64,000 nucleotides of DNA from Corynespora cassiicola (lineage: Eukaryota > Ascomycota > Dothideomycetes > Pleosporales > Corynesporascaceae): positions 5,332,001 to 5,396,000 of the forward strand of contig JAEUWY010000001.1 of assembly GCA_022059125.1 (NCBI GenBank). Direction: 5' to 3'. The notes below the pieces were generated by a model. It saw only the letters and a program-made list of their open reading frames with translations, had not been told where the DNA came from and did not search any database. Position numbers and translations under genes: made by a program. Below are positions 43,453 to 54,650 of the stretch, piece by piece. Every line of letters starts with the position of its first letter. Within the stretch, counting starts at the first letter, position 1.

Positions 43453-46400
43453 ATGTTTTCCCCCGAGGCTTCCCTCCAGAGCACCCGCAGCTCGCTGCGC
43501 AACCCCCGTCGACGCCAGCGCAAAGACTCGGACGGTCCCCAGCAACAGCAGCCTCGACGGAAGCGCAGCAAGGTCTCTGAGGACACTTTTACCTCGGCGA
43601 CCGACACTTACATCAATGGCAACGGTAGCGTGTTGATGAATGGCCATGTCGGCCACGGCACACCAGAGAGCTCGCTGGTCATCGTCGACATGCCAGTGCG
43701 CGAGAAGAGGCCCCCAGCAAAACGCGCCCCCAAAGAAGACCATTCGCTGTTCTTGGTAAGCCTATTCGAATAGCGCGCGTATGGATGGCTGCTAACAAAC
43801 GCGCCCTCTAGACCAAGACCGATGAGTACAGCGTCAAGAGACTCCCTAGCTTTCCTCCGGCCCTTGCGCGTGGATCAAGTACGTTCAAGGCCCTCTCGCG
43901 TGCATTCAAAGGCTTGCTAACGACTACCCAAGTCCCGTACAAAGCATCTGCTTTGCCGTCAGCCGGCCTGGCGCTTGCCCTGACCTCCGAACATGCCTTG
44001 CTTTGGGATTACAACGCGCCCATCGCCCCCGCAAAAGTCCTCACTCTCCCCCTTCCCTTCGGTCTGAAGTCGACAGACGCGCTGCCTCTGGGCGCTATTG
44101 TACGGAATGGGCCCACGAACGACTTCGGTATCGTCGCAGTTGCGCCATCAAATGGAAGGATTACCTTTTTCGAGAATGTCGACAGCGCCGAGGCTCGCAG
44201 CCTCTATCCGCAACGTCACCAAGAAGTGGAGGGATCAGTAAAATTGTACTCCGGAGAAACCGTGGTGGACCTTGTGGATATTGAGCACGCTGGTTACATA
44301 CTCGTCCTAAGCAGTGGCAGGCTGGCGCAGCTGACCCTTCGCGATTCCCAAGGACGACCGAATATCACCACGACCGTTCTGGCCCCTCCACACAGCTCGG
44401 GCGGTAGTTTTTTCAGCTTTAAAGGATTCCTTGGTGGTGCCATACGCAAGGCGGTCGCGTCGGTCAAAGCTCGTCAATCAGCGTCCCGAGGCCAGATGGA
44501 GGTAGTCACTGCCGCAAAGAATGGCGTATTTCAGTTTTGGGACTTGAGTTGGTCTGGACAACAAATGTTCAAAGGCGAGGTCGATGCGCAAACGGAAATG
44601 CTCACGGCAATCCAGCAAGGGACTCCAGCTGAAACCCGGGGACAGCAAGAAATTCAGGTGCTGGATTTCGCCATCGTAGAGCAGCAACAAACAGAAGATG
44701 CTCTCGGTTTGATGGTGCTGGTCGCACTCACTGGTCGCAATTTGATGGAGTATTCTCTGCTTGAGGTCGACCTCTCCGGGAGCGCGGTTGTTGTGAGCAG
44801 GGCGATACCGTTACGGAGCTTCCACGAGACCGCATTGCCCAAGGAGCCTGTGGGCACGCTGCTGCTTCCAAGCCCAGGACATACAGCTTTCGTCCAGTTC
44901 CCCAACGCCATTGTTGTTGCATCACTCGCCGAGCCAGAGGAAAGCCCCGAGAGGCAGCTCATGTCCGACGCCGGACGAGAGTTGCTACCATTCCAAGATG
45001 CCATCTACTTCCGAACTGATGCCCACGTAAAGGTTGCTGGACACGCTCTTGAGCCTGCCATCAGAAAAGACAAACCGTCAAGTGCCCTCGTTTTTGTTCA
45101 AGATTACGGCATTCTCCAGGTTGGCGCCCCGGCATTTGTTGCGCGCAACAAGCACAAAGTCACCGCGCGCAGCAGGCTGCAACAGGCCACCTTCTACAGC
45201 ACTGTTCCTGCAAATATCCTCGACTTTTCGATTGGTTCCCGATACTCCTTCAGTGCCGATGAGGTGCAGCAAGCTGCCATCAAGATCAGTTCTGAGATAA
45301 TGTCTTCGTCGTTTGAACATCTCGAAAAGTTCCCGTCGTCGATGGATGAGCAATTGCGAACGCGAGCTTTGGCTCTCCGCACTCTTGCCATGAACCTCCA
45401 GCAAGATTACCCCCCAATTTCCTTCGAGTCCAAGTGGACGTTGATGCAGCAAGCAGAGAAGCTCGCAGCTGCATCCAAGGTGTGGACGTGGTACCAACAG
45501 AGACTTCAAGCGAAGGAGGCGCACCCTGAAACACACCCAGAGCCCATCGTCATGGGTGACATTGTCAAGGCTCTGAGCGACAGGTATAAGACGCCAATTG
45601 ATCCAGAGCAAGGCGAGAAAGATCCCGTTCGCCAGTTCTTCCTGAAAGACCTCGATAATCTCGACATCCTGATTCCCTGGGGCTGGTTCTACTTCCGCAT
45701 GTTCTACATGAACAATTCGACAAAGGAACGCCTTTCGATCATGCAGAGACTGAGTGAAGCAAACGATGTCATGCTCATTGCTCTCGAAACCGGATTCAGC
45801 TTCCGACAGGAGCACGTCGAGTTCTATGGTCTGGATCCAGATCAATTCGAGGACGGGATCCTCAAGCCGGGTCATGGATACGATGAACTCAAGAGGATCT
45901 GGACCTCGTCACACAACATTGTCAACTCAATCCGCAGCCTTGTTGATGTAGGGCGCAACATGGCTGAGGAGTGCTTCGAACAGGGTTACAACGAAGAGCT
46001 TGCACAGAAGATTGGCAAAGACAATCCTCGACTTGTACGCATGGGTTGCCAGACTCACATAGAGCGATTCCAGTGGGCCCTTGACCAGGCAGAGGAGTCC
46101 AAGAAAGAGATGGGCAGGGCTCTGAAGGAGGAATGGAATAACAACGTCCGTCCGGCCCACATCGCTGGTCTCATGGACATTGGTCTAGCCTCTGAAGGCA
46201 TGCAGCTTGCCGAGCAATATCACGATATGCCAACTTTGGTCAATCTGATTTGGGACGAAGCGAACTGGCTGGAGCACAACAAAGCCAACAGCCAAAGCAA
46301 GATGGAACAGGCCGAAGCTACAGTCAAGCTCAATCGGCTCAAAGAGCGCATCAGCCGGTACTTTGAGCAGTTTAACGACTCGTATGCGGATGCGTTTTAC

Positions 46401-47594
46401 ACAAAGTTCATCACCGAGGGACAGTGCGGCCAGCTTTTCCAGGAAGAATATCTCAACCAGCCAGCCCTTACGAGATACCTGCGAGCCGACCCTTCTCGCT
46501 CCCGCCTTCGTTGGATCAACGAGATATGCGGCGAAGGCAACTACGATGCAGCTGCAGACTCCCTATTCGATACGGCAGCGAGGCAAGAAACAAATGCCTG
46601 GTGCAGCAAAGTCGAGCTGTCTCTTTCCAAATTGGCCCTAATGGCCAGTGCAGAGAAGGTATCCGAGGACACTCGATCCTCTGTTGAAGAGACAAGGGCG
46701 GAGAAGGCTAGGCATGCCAGGTCGGAGATTGTTGCGGATCAGCTAGAGTACGCCAAGATCCAGGACCAGCTCTACGACAGGCTGGTCCCCATCATCACGG
46801 GCGCCCTAGACGATGAATCGGCGGTACAATTGCTCATGGCCGAGTTTGGGCAGGGACGTCTCAATGAGCGACCGGCAAATCAGTCTCTTCTTCAACAGGG
46901 ACTCCAGGATCTCATCGACCACCGAGTCATGGAGCCAGCGTTGATGATCGACGTGCTCACTCTCATGACATACGAGAACAGCATTGACGATACGGATGAC
47001 GTTGAGAGCAACGAATTCATCCTCGCCCTGAGGGTCCTCTTCCTTCGATGGAGAGACATTCACAGGACCACGCGCAACGGATTGCTTAGACTCATCTGGA
47101 AGCGTCTGTGCATCAAAGACAACTGGGAACAGATCAATAACACGCGAAACATTGCGGATGCATCGCTGCAAGAAGAATTGGCGCACACGACCCTCGGATG
47201 GACCTTTAGGCAGCTCTACAAAATGACCGGTAAGTTGTCCCCTCGCCACCACCATGGAGATTGGAGGCTGACGTGTGCAGATGACAACCAGCGCATGCAA
47301 CTGGTATGGCCCAAGAAGGTGGATGAGTTCTTGGGGGCTGGCTGCACCGACGGAGAACTGTGCATCAGGTTTGCATCCGAGGATCTTCGTGGACCAATCA
47401 TCAAAGACAACCTCGCCGACGATGCCATCCTGCAAGATTACATGACCAAGTGCAGGTTCTCGGAGTGGTTTGACGCGGCGTGCCGTGCGGGCAAAGAAAT
47501 GTACGTGGCAAGCCGGCAGGAGGAGCACCAGGCACTGCTGGGTGAGGGCGAGGAAGCGGAGGATTCGGCAGGAGATGTGGAAATGCAAGAGTGA
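43453..47594 (+). CDS. NUP133: Nucleoporin Nup133
   Basis: Exons 43453..43755, 43812..43878, 43933..47229 and 47281..47594 (introns of 56, 54 and 51 nt) give 1326 aa. A basic, disordered N-terminus (RSSLRNPRRRQRKDS) precedes a beta-propeller (residues ~105-560), then an all-helical stack to the C-terminus. Residues ~280-307 (GGSFFSFKGFLGGAIRKAVA) form an amphipathic Ser/Gly/Phe-rich loop like the ALPS curvature-sensing motif of human Nup133. The last splice joins YKMT to DDNQRMQLVWPK, the conserved helical end that contacts Nup84. Nup133 is a scaffold subunit of the Y-complex (Nup84 complex) that coats the nuclear pore membrane. The length is in the family range. Confidence 0.93.
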
Positions 47595-49741
47595 GGTAAC
47601 GGACCATTGGGAGGGCGGCATGGACGATCGGACATTTGATAGGGCAGATGAGGGGGCATCGGACAAGCATCGGGCACGGCGTTTCCGAATCAAAGACAAA
47701 CGTACACAGGATAGGTTTGCAAATTAATAGGCCTGTAGTCAAGCTGGCACTGCAGCTTTGTAACAGACAGAGTATCATTCACGCCAGGCATCAAAAAAAT
47801 AGGATCCAAGAGAGAGAGAAAAATAGGTGGCGGGGGTGGTTATACATTCTAGGGGCGGGCTCTAGGGAAATGGCGTGTTTTTGTTCCCTTTGTTATTTTG
47901 TTTTGTCCCGTATAGGGAATAGCGAGCAGGCGTTGCGGCGGGCGCTCAGGCGTGTCCAGGACCCTTTTCATTGGGGGGAGTACCAAATTTCATTGATTGT
48001 ACATGGATGCTAAGTGCCGGAGGAAGTGGCGCGGACACAGCGTCGCGCAGTGCAGTGCAGTGCAGGGCCGGGCAGGACAGGGGCCGGGCTGGGCTGGGCT
48101 GGGGAAATGGGAAAACAAAACAAAAGCGTTCGAGGGACAAAATTGATGATTTCCCGCCTTGGGTGGGTGATGGTTCAAGGCCGGCAATGAGTGACGCAGC
48201 AGTGCATGGATGGAGTTATCGGTTTGCAATTGCACAGCTGCTGCACAGACTGCACTACGGGGCGAGAACTTATGAAGAGGCTGATCACGGGAAAGCTTGG
48301 CCGGACCGGGCCAGCGTGCGGCTGGGGCGGGCGGCCGTGATAGGCCAGATGGAGGCAGCCGTTGGCGCGAACAATATCCGGGCTCACAGCAAGTCAGTGA
48401 TGGTCACGGGCGGAGCGGCGAGGCGAGGTGGGAAGGCGCGCAGATTGGGGTGGAGGGCCAGGAGCATTACGTCGCCCGCTGAAAAGCCGGCAGGGAGGCC
48501 TGGGGTTGGGTTTTCGCGCCGACTGCGGGCAGACGGTCTCGTCGTCGTCGTGGTGCGTGTGCGTGTGGTTGCGGTGGATGGGCCGCAGGAACGACGACTC
48601 GCACGCAGGCACGCATAAAGGCGAGTCGCTGGGCCCCAGGAACACGACGCGCGAGGCCGGCGTGCCGGTAGGGAAGACAGGGGAGGGGGACTGGCTGGCT
48701 GTGGGCTGTGGGCTGGCCGCGGCCGTGGGTTCTGTGTGGGCTGGACTGGCTGCAGCGGACTCGACTGGGAGAGGGCGGCGGAGGGTGAAACGGGGCTTTG
48801 GGAGCCATCACGTGCAGGCTGGCGGCGGGATTATGCGCCCTCTCGAATCGTGGCGAGATAACACCGCACCTTCCCTATTCTGCCGTCGCGGACGCTGGCC
48901 GGCGCCCCAGGGCGCTGCAGAGACTTTCTGTCGACTGCTGGCGCGCAGGCCGAGCCACGGGAGCGTGCGACGACGGGCCACGACGGGCGGCGACGGGGCG
49001 GCGCCAGCGCAGCAGGCAGGGCAGCGGGCGGGCAGCAGGCGGGCAGCAGACGGGCAGCAGACGGGGCGGCCAGTGTGCAGCCGTGGCCGCGCTGGACGCA
49101 GGCTCGACGCAGGCTCGACGCAGCCCCGACGCAGCGAAGGCACAAAGAACCGGCCTAGACAATGCATCGCGCGCTTTTAATAAGGGAGTGCTAACGCTTG
49201 TCCACTGCTGGCCCTGTCTAAACGGCGGCCAGTGCGCTCCAGCGCCCACCAGGGCTCCCAGTGCCCTCCCAGCGCCCTGCCAGCCGCCCCTTCCTCCGCT
49301 GGGCACGCCTGCTAGGCCCGGCTAGTGGGCCACCACGGCCGCCCATGCCAAAAGCGATCGCGCCCCAAGCCCTCACCAGCACTACCGTCTCTCCTCACCG
49401 ACCGACCCCGTCACCACCACCATCCTCCCTTCCACCTCCCCCCCCCCGGCCATTCTTCGACCCGCGCCGCGCTGCCAGTCGTCTGCGTCTGCTGCTGCCC
49501 GCTGAGAGCCGCTGCGATTGACTGCCATCCTTCTCTCCTCTCCTCACTCTGTGCACCTCGCTGCCCCGACGAGCCCACCCGCCGGCCTGCATAGCCCCCC
49601 AGCGACCGACGGAGACGGCTGCGGCCTGCTCCTCCATCTCGCCCACGACACCCTCCTCCACCACCACCACGCTCCCGCTCCCGCCGCCGCCCTCCTCCCC
49701 GTGCCTCTGCCGCCGCCCAGCAGCTCTGCTCCCGCGACACC
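47595..49741. promoter_or_regulatory. GC-rich intergenic region upstream of the casein kinase gene
   Basis: 2.15 kb. The left end is the NUP133 3' flank. The rest is GC-rich with degenerate tandem runs: GCAGT units at ~48050-48065, GGCTG units at ~48085-48105, and GGGCAGCA and CGACGCAGGCT units at ~49010-49135. Many open frames exist on both strands but they have biased Arg/Pro/Ala compositions and no domains. The pyrimidine-rich stretch 49380-49741 is the likely kinase leader. Confidence 0.45.
49010..49135. repeat. Degenerate GC-rich tandem repeats (GGGCAGCA, CGACGCAGGCT units)
   Basis: Two adjacent imperfect tandem families upstream of the casein kinase gene; in any frame they give meaningless Gly/Ala/Arg repeats. 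Confidence 0.7.
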
Positions 49742-51649
49742 ATGGCCACTAGCAGCACGTCGTCCAACGTCGTGGGCGTCCACTACCGCGTCGGCAAGAA
49801 GATTGGCGAGGGCAGCTTCGGCGTCATCTTCGAGGGCACCAACCTGCTCAACCAGCAGCAGGTCGCCATCAAGTTCGAGCCGCGCAAGAGCGACGCTCCG
49901 CAATTGCGCGATGAGTACCGTACCTACAAGATCCTCGTGGGCTGCCGTGAGTAAAAATTTTGTTTACCTGTCCCAACCTCCTATCCACGCGTGTCGCCCT
50001 TTCCCCAGATGGAGATGGCACCGAGCCGCATATCGTGAATCTGGCCTTGGCAATGCACTTTGCGGAGCATACTCGGTCCATCCCGAGCTGTACCGCCGCC
50101 GCCGCCGCCGCCTGCTCCACCGTTATCGTGGCATGCCGTCGCTGCTCTCGAGATCGCTGCTGCCGACGACGTCGTCGACCACGGCATCGTAGCTGTCGCT
50201 GTCGCTGTCGCTGGAGTTGTCGTCTTCATCTTCGTCGCCGCCGCAGCTGGAGCCTCGCCGTCACCGCCGCTCGTCAGCCTCAGCACCATCCTCAGCACCA
50301 TCCTCAGCACCGCCGCCGCTGGCCTTCCTATTCATCTCTCTGCCGCTCTTCTTCATCTCAGCATTAGCTAACCATGTGGCAGCCGGGATCCCTAATGTCT
50401 ATTACTTTGGCCAGGAGGGCCTGCACAACATCCTGGTCATCGACCTGCTCGGCCCCAGCTTGGAGGACCTGTTCGACCACTGCAACAGGAAGTTCTCCAT
50501 TAAGACGGTCGTGATGGTGGCCAAGCAGATGGTAAGCATCAATCAACGCTCCACCACCCTCACGACGCATACTGACCCCAGCCATTAGCTTTCGAGGGTG
50601 CAGACGATTCACGAGAAGAACCTCATCTACCGTGACATCAAGCCGGACAACTTCCTGATCGGCCGTCCCGGCTCCAAGAGCGCCAATGTCATCCACGTCG
50701 TCGATTTTGGCATGGCCAAGCAGTACCGCGACCCCAAGACGAAGCAGCACATTCCGTATAGGGAACGCAAGTCGCTATCCGGAACCGCTCGTTACATGTC
50801 CATCAACACCCATCTTGGGCGTGAGCAGTCGCGGCGAGATGACCTCGAGGCACTTGGCCACGTCTTCATGTACTTCCTGCGGGGCGGCCTGCCCTGGCAG
50901 GGACTCAAGGCTGCCACCAACAAGCAGAAGTACGAGAAGATTGGCGAGAAGAAGCAGACGACCCCTATCAAGGATCTCTGCGACGGATTCCCTGGTATGC
51001 ACCTCCACCCCCCATCGTACTTGCATGGCACCACTAACAAGACGCAGAGGAGTTCAACAAGTACCTCAGCTACGTCCGCAACCTCGGTTTCGAGGACACG
51101 CCCGACTATGACTACCTCCGTGAGCTCTTCACGCAGGCGCTTAAGAGCACCGGCGAGGTCGAGGACGGAGAGTACGACTGGATGAAGCTCAACAACGGCA
51201 AGGGCTGGGAGCACATGAAGTCCCACCCTTCTGCCGTGCAGCAGCTCCAGCACACCAACGTCAACCAGAACTCGTCTACCGCCGTCAACCTCCACGGCCA
51301 GCCCCACAGGCAGCAGAAGACGCATCTCCCCATCGACCACCACCGTTTAAACGCGGATCTCCCAAAGCCCGGAGCGACTCGGGGCCCGCCCGGAAGAAAC
51401 CCAAGAGATATGCAGCAGGGCAAGTACAATCATCCCGATGCAGTCAAGAGGAAGAGCATGGGCGAGCTGGCTCCACCAGAGGGCTCAACCCAGGCCCAGT
51501 TCCAGCACAGCCAGCCGAACCTGACGTCCAACCGCGCCACGCCAGTACAGAGCCCGAACGTCCAGCAGCCGAGGCGGCAGGAGCCTGAGAAGCCCGGTTT
51601 CGCCAAGAAGATCATGAGCATCATATGCTGCGGCGGCGGCAGCGCCTAA
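49742..51649 (+). CDS. YCK2: Palmitoylated casein kinase 1 (Yck1/2 type)
   Basis: Exons 49742..49946, 50383..50531, 50589..50994 and 51048..51649 give 453 aa. The kinase domain (~15-300) has the glycine loop [26 protein letters not shown] with the catalytic lysine, [14 protein letters not shown] (HRD equivalent, YRD in CK1), [13 protein letters not shown] (DFG) and the CK1-specific [15 protein letters not shown]. The long first intron (436 nt) joins VGC to [13 protein letters not shown] Gln/Asn/His-rich tail ends [10 protein letters not shown]; the Cys pair (447-448) is the palmitoylation site that anchors Yck-type kinases at the plasma membrane. In yeast, Yck1/2 act in glucose sensing (Rgt2/Snf3 pathway), endocytosis and morphogenesis. 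The gene symbol is by analogy. Confidence 0.94.
49947..50382 (+). other. Unusually long first intron of the casein kinase gene
   Basis: 436 nt between a GTGAGT donor and a GTGGCAG acceptor (branch candidate GCTAACC). It is rich in trinucleotide runs (GCC, GTC, CAGCACCATCCT). The flanking exons join to GC-PGIPNVYY, so the boundaries are secure. Most other introns here are under 110 nt. Confidence 0.85.
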
Positions 51650-52692
51650 ATTAGTGCGACTTTCCCCGTTCCTTTGCGTTGCATCTTGGAGTTCGTCTTG
51701 AGCGAAGTTTACCAGTCTCTCGGCCACATGTTTCTTCCTGTATAGGTAGTTGTAATGATTCATAGACGGGATCCAAAATCTCTTTCAGTATGTCACCAGG
51801 TAATTCACGACCGCCCCCATCCGCCCGGATTCCTTCACTTCTTTTCTCTGTCTTTGCTGTTGCTCGAGCTGGCACTGGACTGGAACCTTTTTTTTTATTG
51901 GCGTTTAGGGCGTCGCAAGCTTTTTGGGCTCTCATTTGGGTTCTCTCTCTTTCCTTTTTTCTGTTGAGGCTCGTGGACAACATAGCATGAGAGGGAGTTG
52001 CCTCGGGCCTTTTGTTTTCGATCCTGGGTGAGAAACGATTCGTTGCTCTTGCCTCAGGTAGATTCGATGTGAGCTTGCAAATAGAGAGATGAAAATTTAT
52101 ATTCTTCACGTGCTACATGTGTCCTACCTAGGTACATTCCATGGCCTCGTCCGTGTTGCCCGCTGCATAAACCACGACATGTTCCCCTCCCCAGGTAAAC
52201 ATGGAGTGCCCGTCCTCTGGCGCATGCCATACTGACGTACATGCGGTTACGGTCAGTCGACTAGCACAGTTCTTTTCCGGGATTCCCAGTTAGTCTGATA
52301 CTCCAGGTTCACAGCTTGGGGATTCGCTCAAGAATGATCCAAGATATCATGCCACCTCAGGGTCTATGCACTGAACGCAGATCAGTCTCACCACCTGCGA
52401 ACCTCATATATCTGAGAAATTAACTTTGTAAGCCAATAATGACGTTTCATTTCTTCCCAGGCTGGCATCAGATCTATGTGGCTCCCTTGTCTTCCCAAAC
52501 TGGGTAGGTCCATGGAAGCCGGCTGCCTCCTGCACGTGACGTCGGAGGTTCGCAGTTCCTCCGCAATCTGCGCGCGCCCAAACTTTCGTGAACTTCAAGT
52601 CCACCACCACACCCCGCCACCCCTGCAACTCCATCAATCCGCATCTCGCCCACCCGTCGCACACCCCCGAATCAGCGACACGCACCCTCACC
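51650..52692. other. Intergenic, kinase 3' flank and SWC4 promoter
   Basis: 1.04 kb without a recognised gene. An ACCTAGGT palindrome lies near 52127. A minus-strand frame at 52404-52949 overlaps SWC4 exons antisense and is a shadow. Confidence 0.45.
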
Positions 52693-54650
52693 ATGGCGTC
52701 CGGCCGCGATGTACGCGACTTGCTCGGGCTGCCCACCGGCAGCGATACGCCAAAACCCGCCATCCGGAAACAGCCCAAATCGGCGGCTCCCTCGCGCAAA
52801 ATCCGTACGTTTCTCGATTTTATGGAACCAAAATCATTGAGAGGTATTGGGCTGGCTAACGCGATCAACAGAGGGTGTTGCGCGTGAAGTCGCGGCCCTG
52901 TACGGCGAACGACCTCCCCCAGTTGCGGTATACGAGGAGAAGAAAACATATCGTGCGAAGAGGCAGAGCACGGGTCCAGCTAAGAAATGGTGCGCATGGA
53001 ACATTTTCGATATTTTTCTCGAGATGGGAGTACTGACTGGCTTTGCGCATTAGGGTCCAGCAACCTTTCGTAAACCTTGCCCGCAACGACGGCCTCGTGC
53101 TCAAGCACTGGCGGCGGAAGCCTACGCGCGCGCCCGCGGCCGAGGGAGAAGATACACCCATGGACGATGATGAGAATTCGGACCCATATATCGAGCAGAG
53201 TACTGAATTCGTGCGATACAACATAGCTCCGGATATGCCTACATTTACGGACGAGGAGTATAACCAATACCTGCGGAGCGATGATTGGAGTAGAGAAGAA
53301 ACGGACTATCTATTTGATGTTATTCGGGACTACTCGTATAGGTGGGCAGTCATTTGGGATCGATACGACTACCAGCCGGCCAACAAATCGCATCTCTCCG
53401 ACGAAACGTTGGGCAATGATCCCAGCCAGGCACTTGCGACAATGCCGTTTGCGCCACCAAAACAACGCACTGTGGAAGATCTCAAAGCCCGCTTTTACGA
53501 GATATCCGCCAAACTCATGAAACTGCGTATACCGGAGGTGCACATGGACGCAGACCAGTACAGCACGTACGAGATGCTCACGAAATTTGAACCCCAGTTG
53601 GAGCGTAACCGGAAGAACCTAGCCATTGCCCTCATGAACCGTAGCATGGATGAGGTCAAAGAGGAAGAGTTCTTGCTTGCAGAGCTACAACGCATCAACA
53701 TGGCCGCCAATCGTCTGGATGCAGAGCGGGAAGAGCTCAGGTCACGACTGGAGGCTCCTGTCCCGAACCAGCAGGCATCTGCGGGATTGGCATCATTTAC
53801 TTCATCACAGGCTCTTCATCAACTATTCAATCAATTATTTGCGCAGGACAGAAGTAAGAAGCGCGCCTCTGGCGCTGCTGGCGCGGGCCCTGGTAGACTT
53901 AGCTTGTCTACCAGCGACATGATGGCCACGCCGACTTCGGCTCAGAATGCCCTCTCAGCGGCCAGTCGAAGGCAGAGCATGGCACAACCGCCAGCTCAAA
54001 CGCCGGTCCGGCAATTGTCGCCACAGCAGGAGCTCAGATTCAACGTGTCGACGCACGATCGCCTTACTTCTGGCGTCACTTTTGGATCCGATAAGTTGCT
54101 TAAGATGCGACAGGCCAAATCCAATGTGCAGACGCAAAAGATTGCTGCAGCGCTCGCCCAACTCGGCATCTCGGATGTCATTAGCATCCCCACCAGCAGG
54201 GTTGGTGAAGCGTTTGAGCAGCTCGTATCCAAAGTTAGCAAGCTGCTTGACGTGCGCAAAGTACGAGAGAAGGAGGAAGGTGAATGCCGCGTCCTGCAGG
54301 CCATGAAGGATCGTCGTGCCAGCGAAGCTCAGCAGAGCAACAATGGCGAGGGCGCCAACACCGAGACCAACGCCGCCACGCCATCCACCACTGCCAAGCA
54401 GGAAGTGGCGGACTCCCAGGACACGCCTGACGTGGACGGTGATGGCGACGAAGATGACGCAGATGCCGACGGCGATGCGGATGTCGACGCCGAGGGCGAT
54501 GACGATGAAGATGCAGAGGGCGAAGACGACTCGGCTACGAGGCAGACGAGTGAGGCGGTTAGCACGCGCGCCACGTCGACGGGCCACAAGAGGAGCGCGA
54601 GCGTGTTGAGCAATGGCAGCAACAAGAGCTCGAAGCGCGCGAGGAAGTGA
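52693..54650 (+). CDS. SWC4: SWR1/NuA4 complex subunit Swc4 (DMAP1 family)
   Basis: Exons 52693..52804, 52872..52989 and 53054..54650 (67- and 64-nt introns) give 608 aa. The N-terminus MASGRDVRDLLGLPTG and the spliced KIQGVAREVAALYGERPPP and KKW-VQQPFVNLARNDGLVL segments match Swc4/DMAP1. A SANT/Myb-like domain follows (DDWSREETDYLFDVIRDYSY, residues ~125-200), then a long coiled coil, DMAP1-type C-terminal motifs (KVREKEEGECRVLQAMKDRR), and a highly acidic low-complexity tail ending in a basic KSSKRARK. Swc4 is shared by the SWR1 complex, which deposits H2A.Z, and the NuA4 histone acetyltransferase. The acidic Asp/Ala/Gly tail (~545-585) may bind histones. This is inferred from composition. 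Confidence 0.93.

Noticed and set aside
43099..43743. 214-codon minus-strand frame
   Set aside because: It is antisense to the first NUP133 exon and has no domain.
48428..49325. Several 100-250-codon frames in the GC-rich spacer
   Set aside because: Arg/Ala/Pro-biased products of tandem repeats, open on both strands, without conserved motifs.
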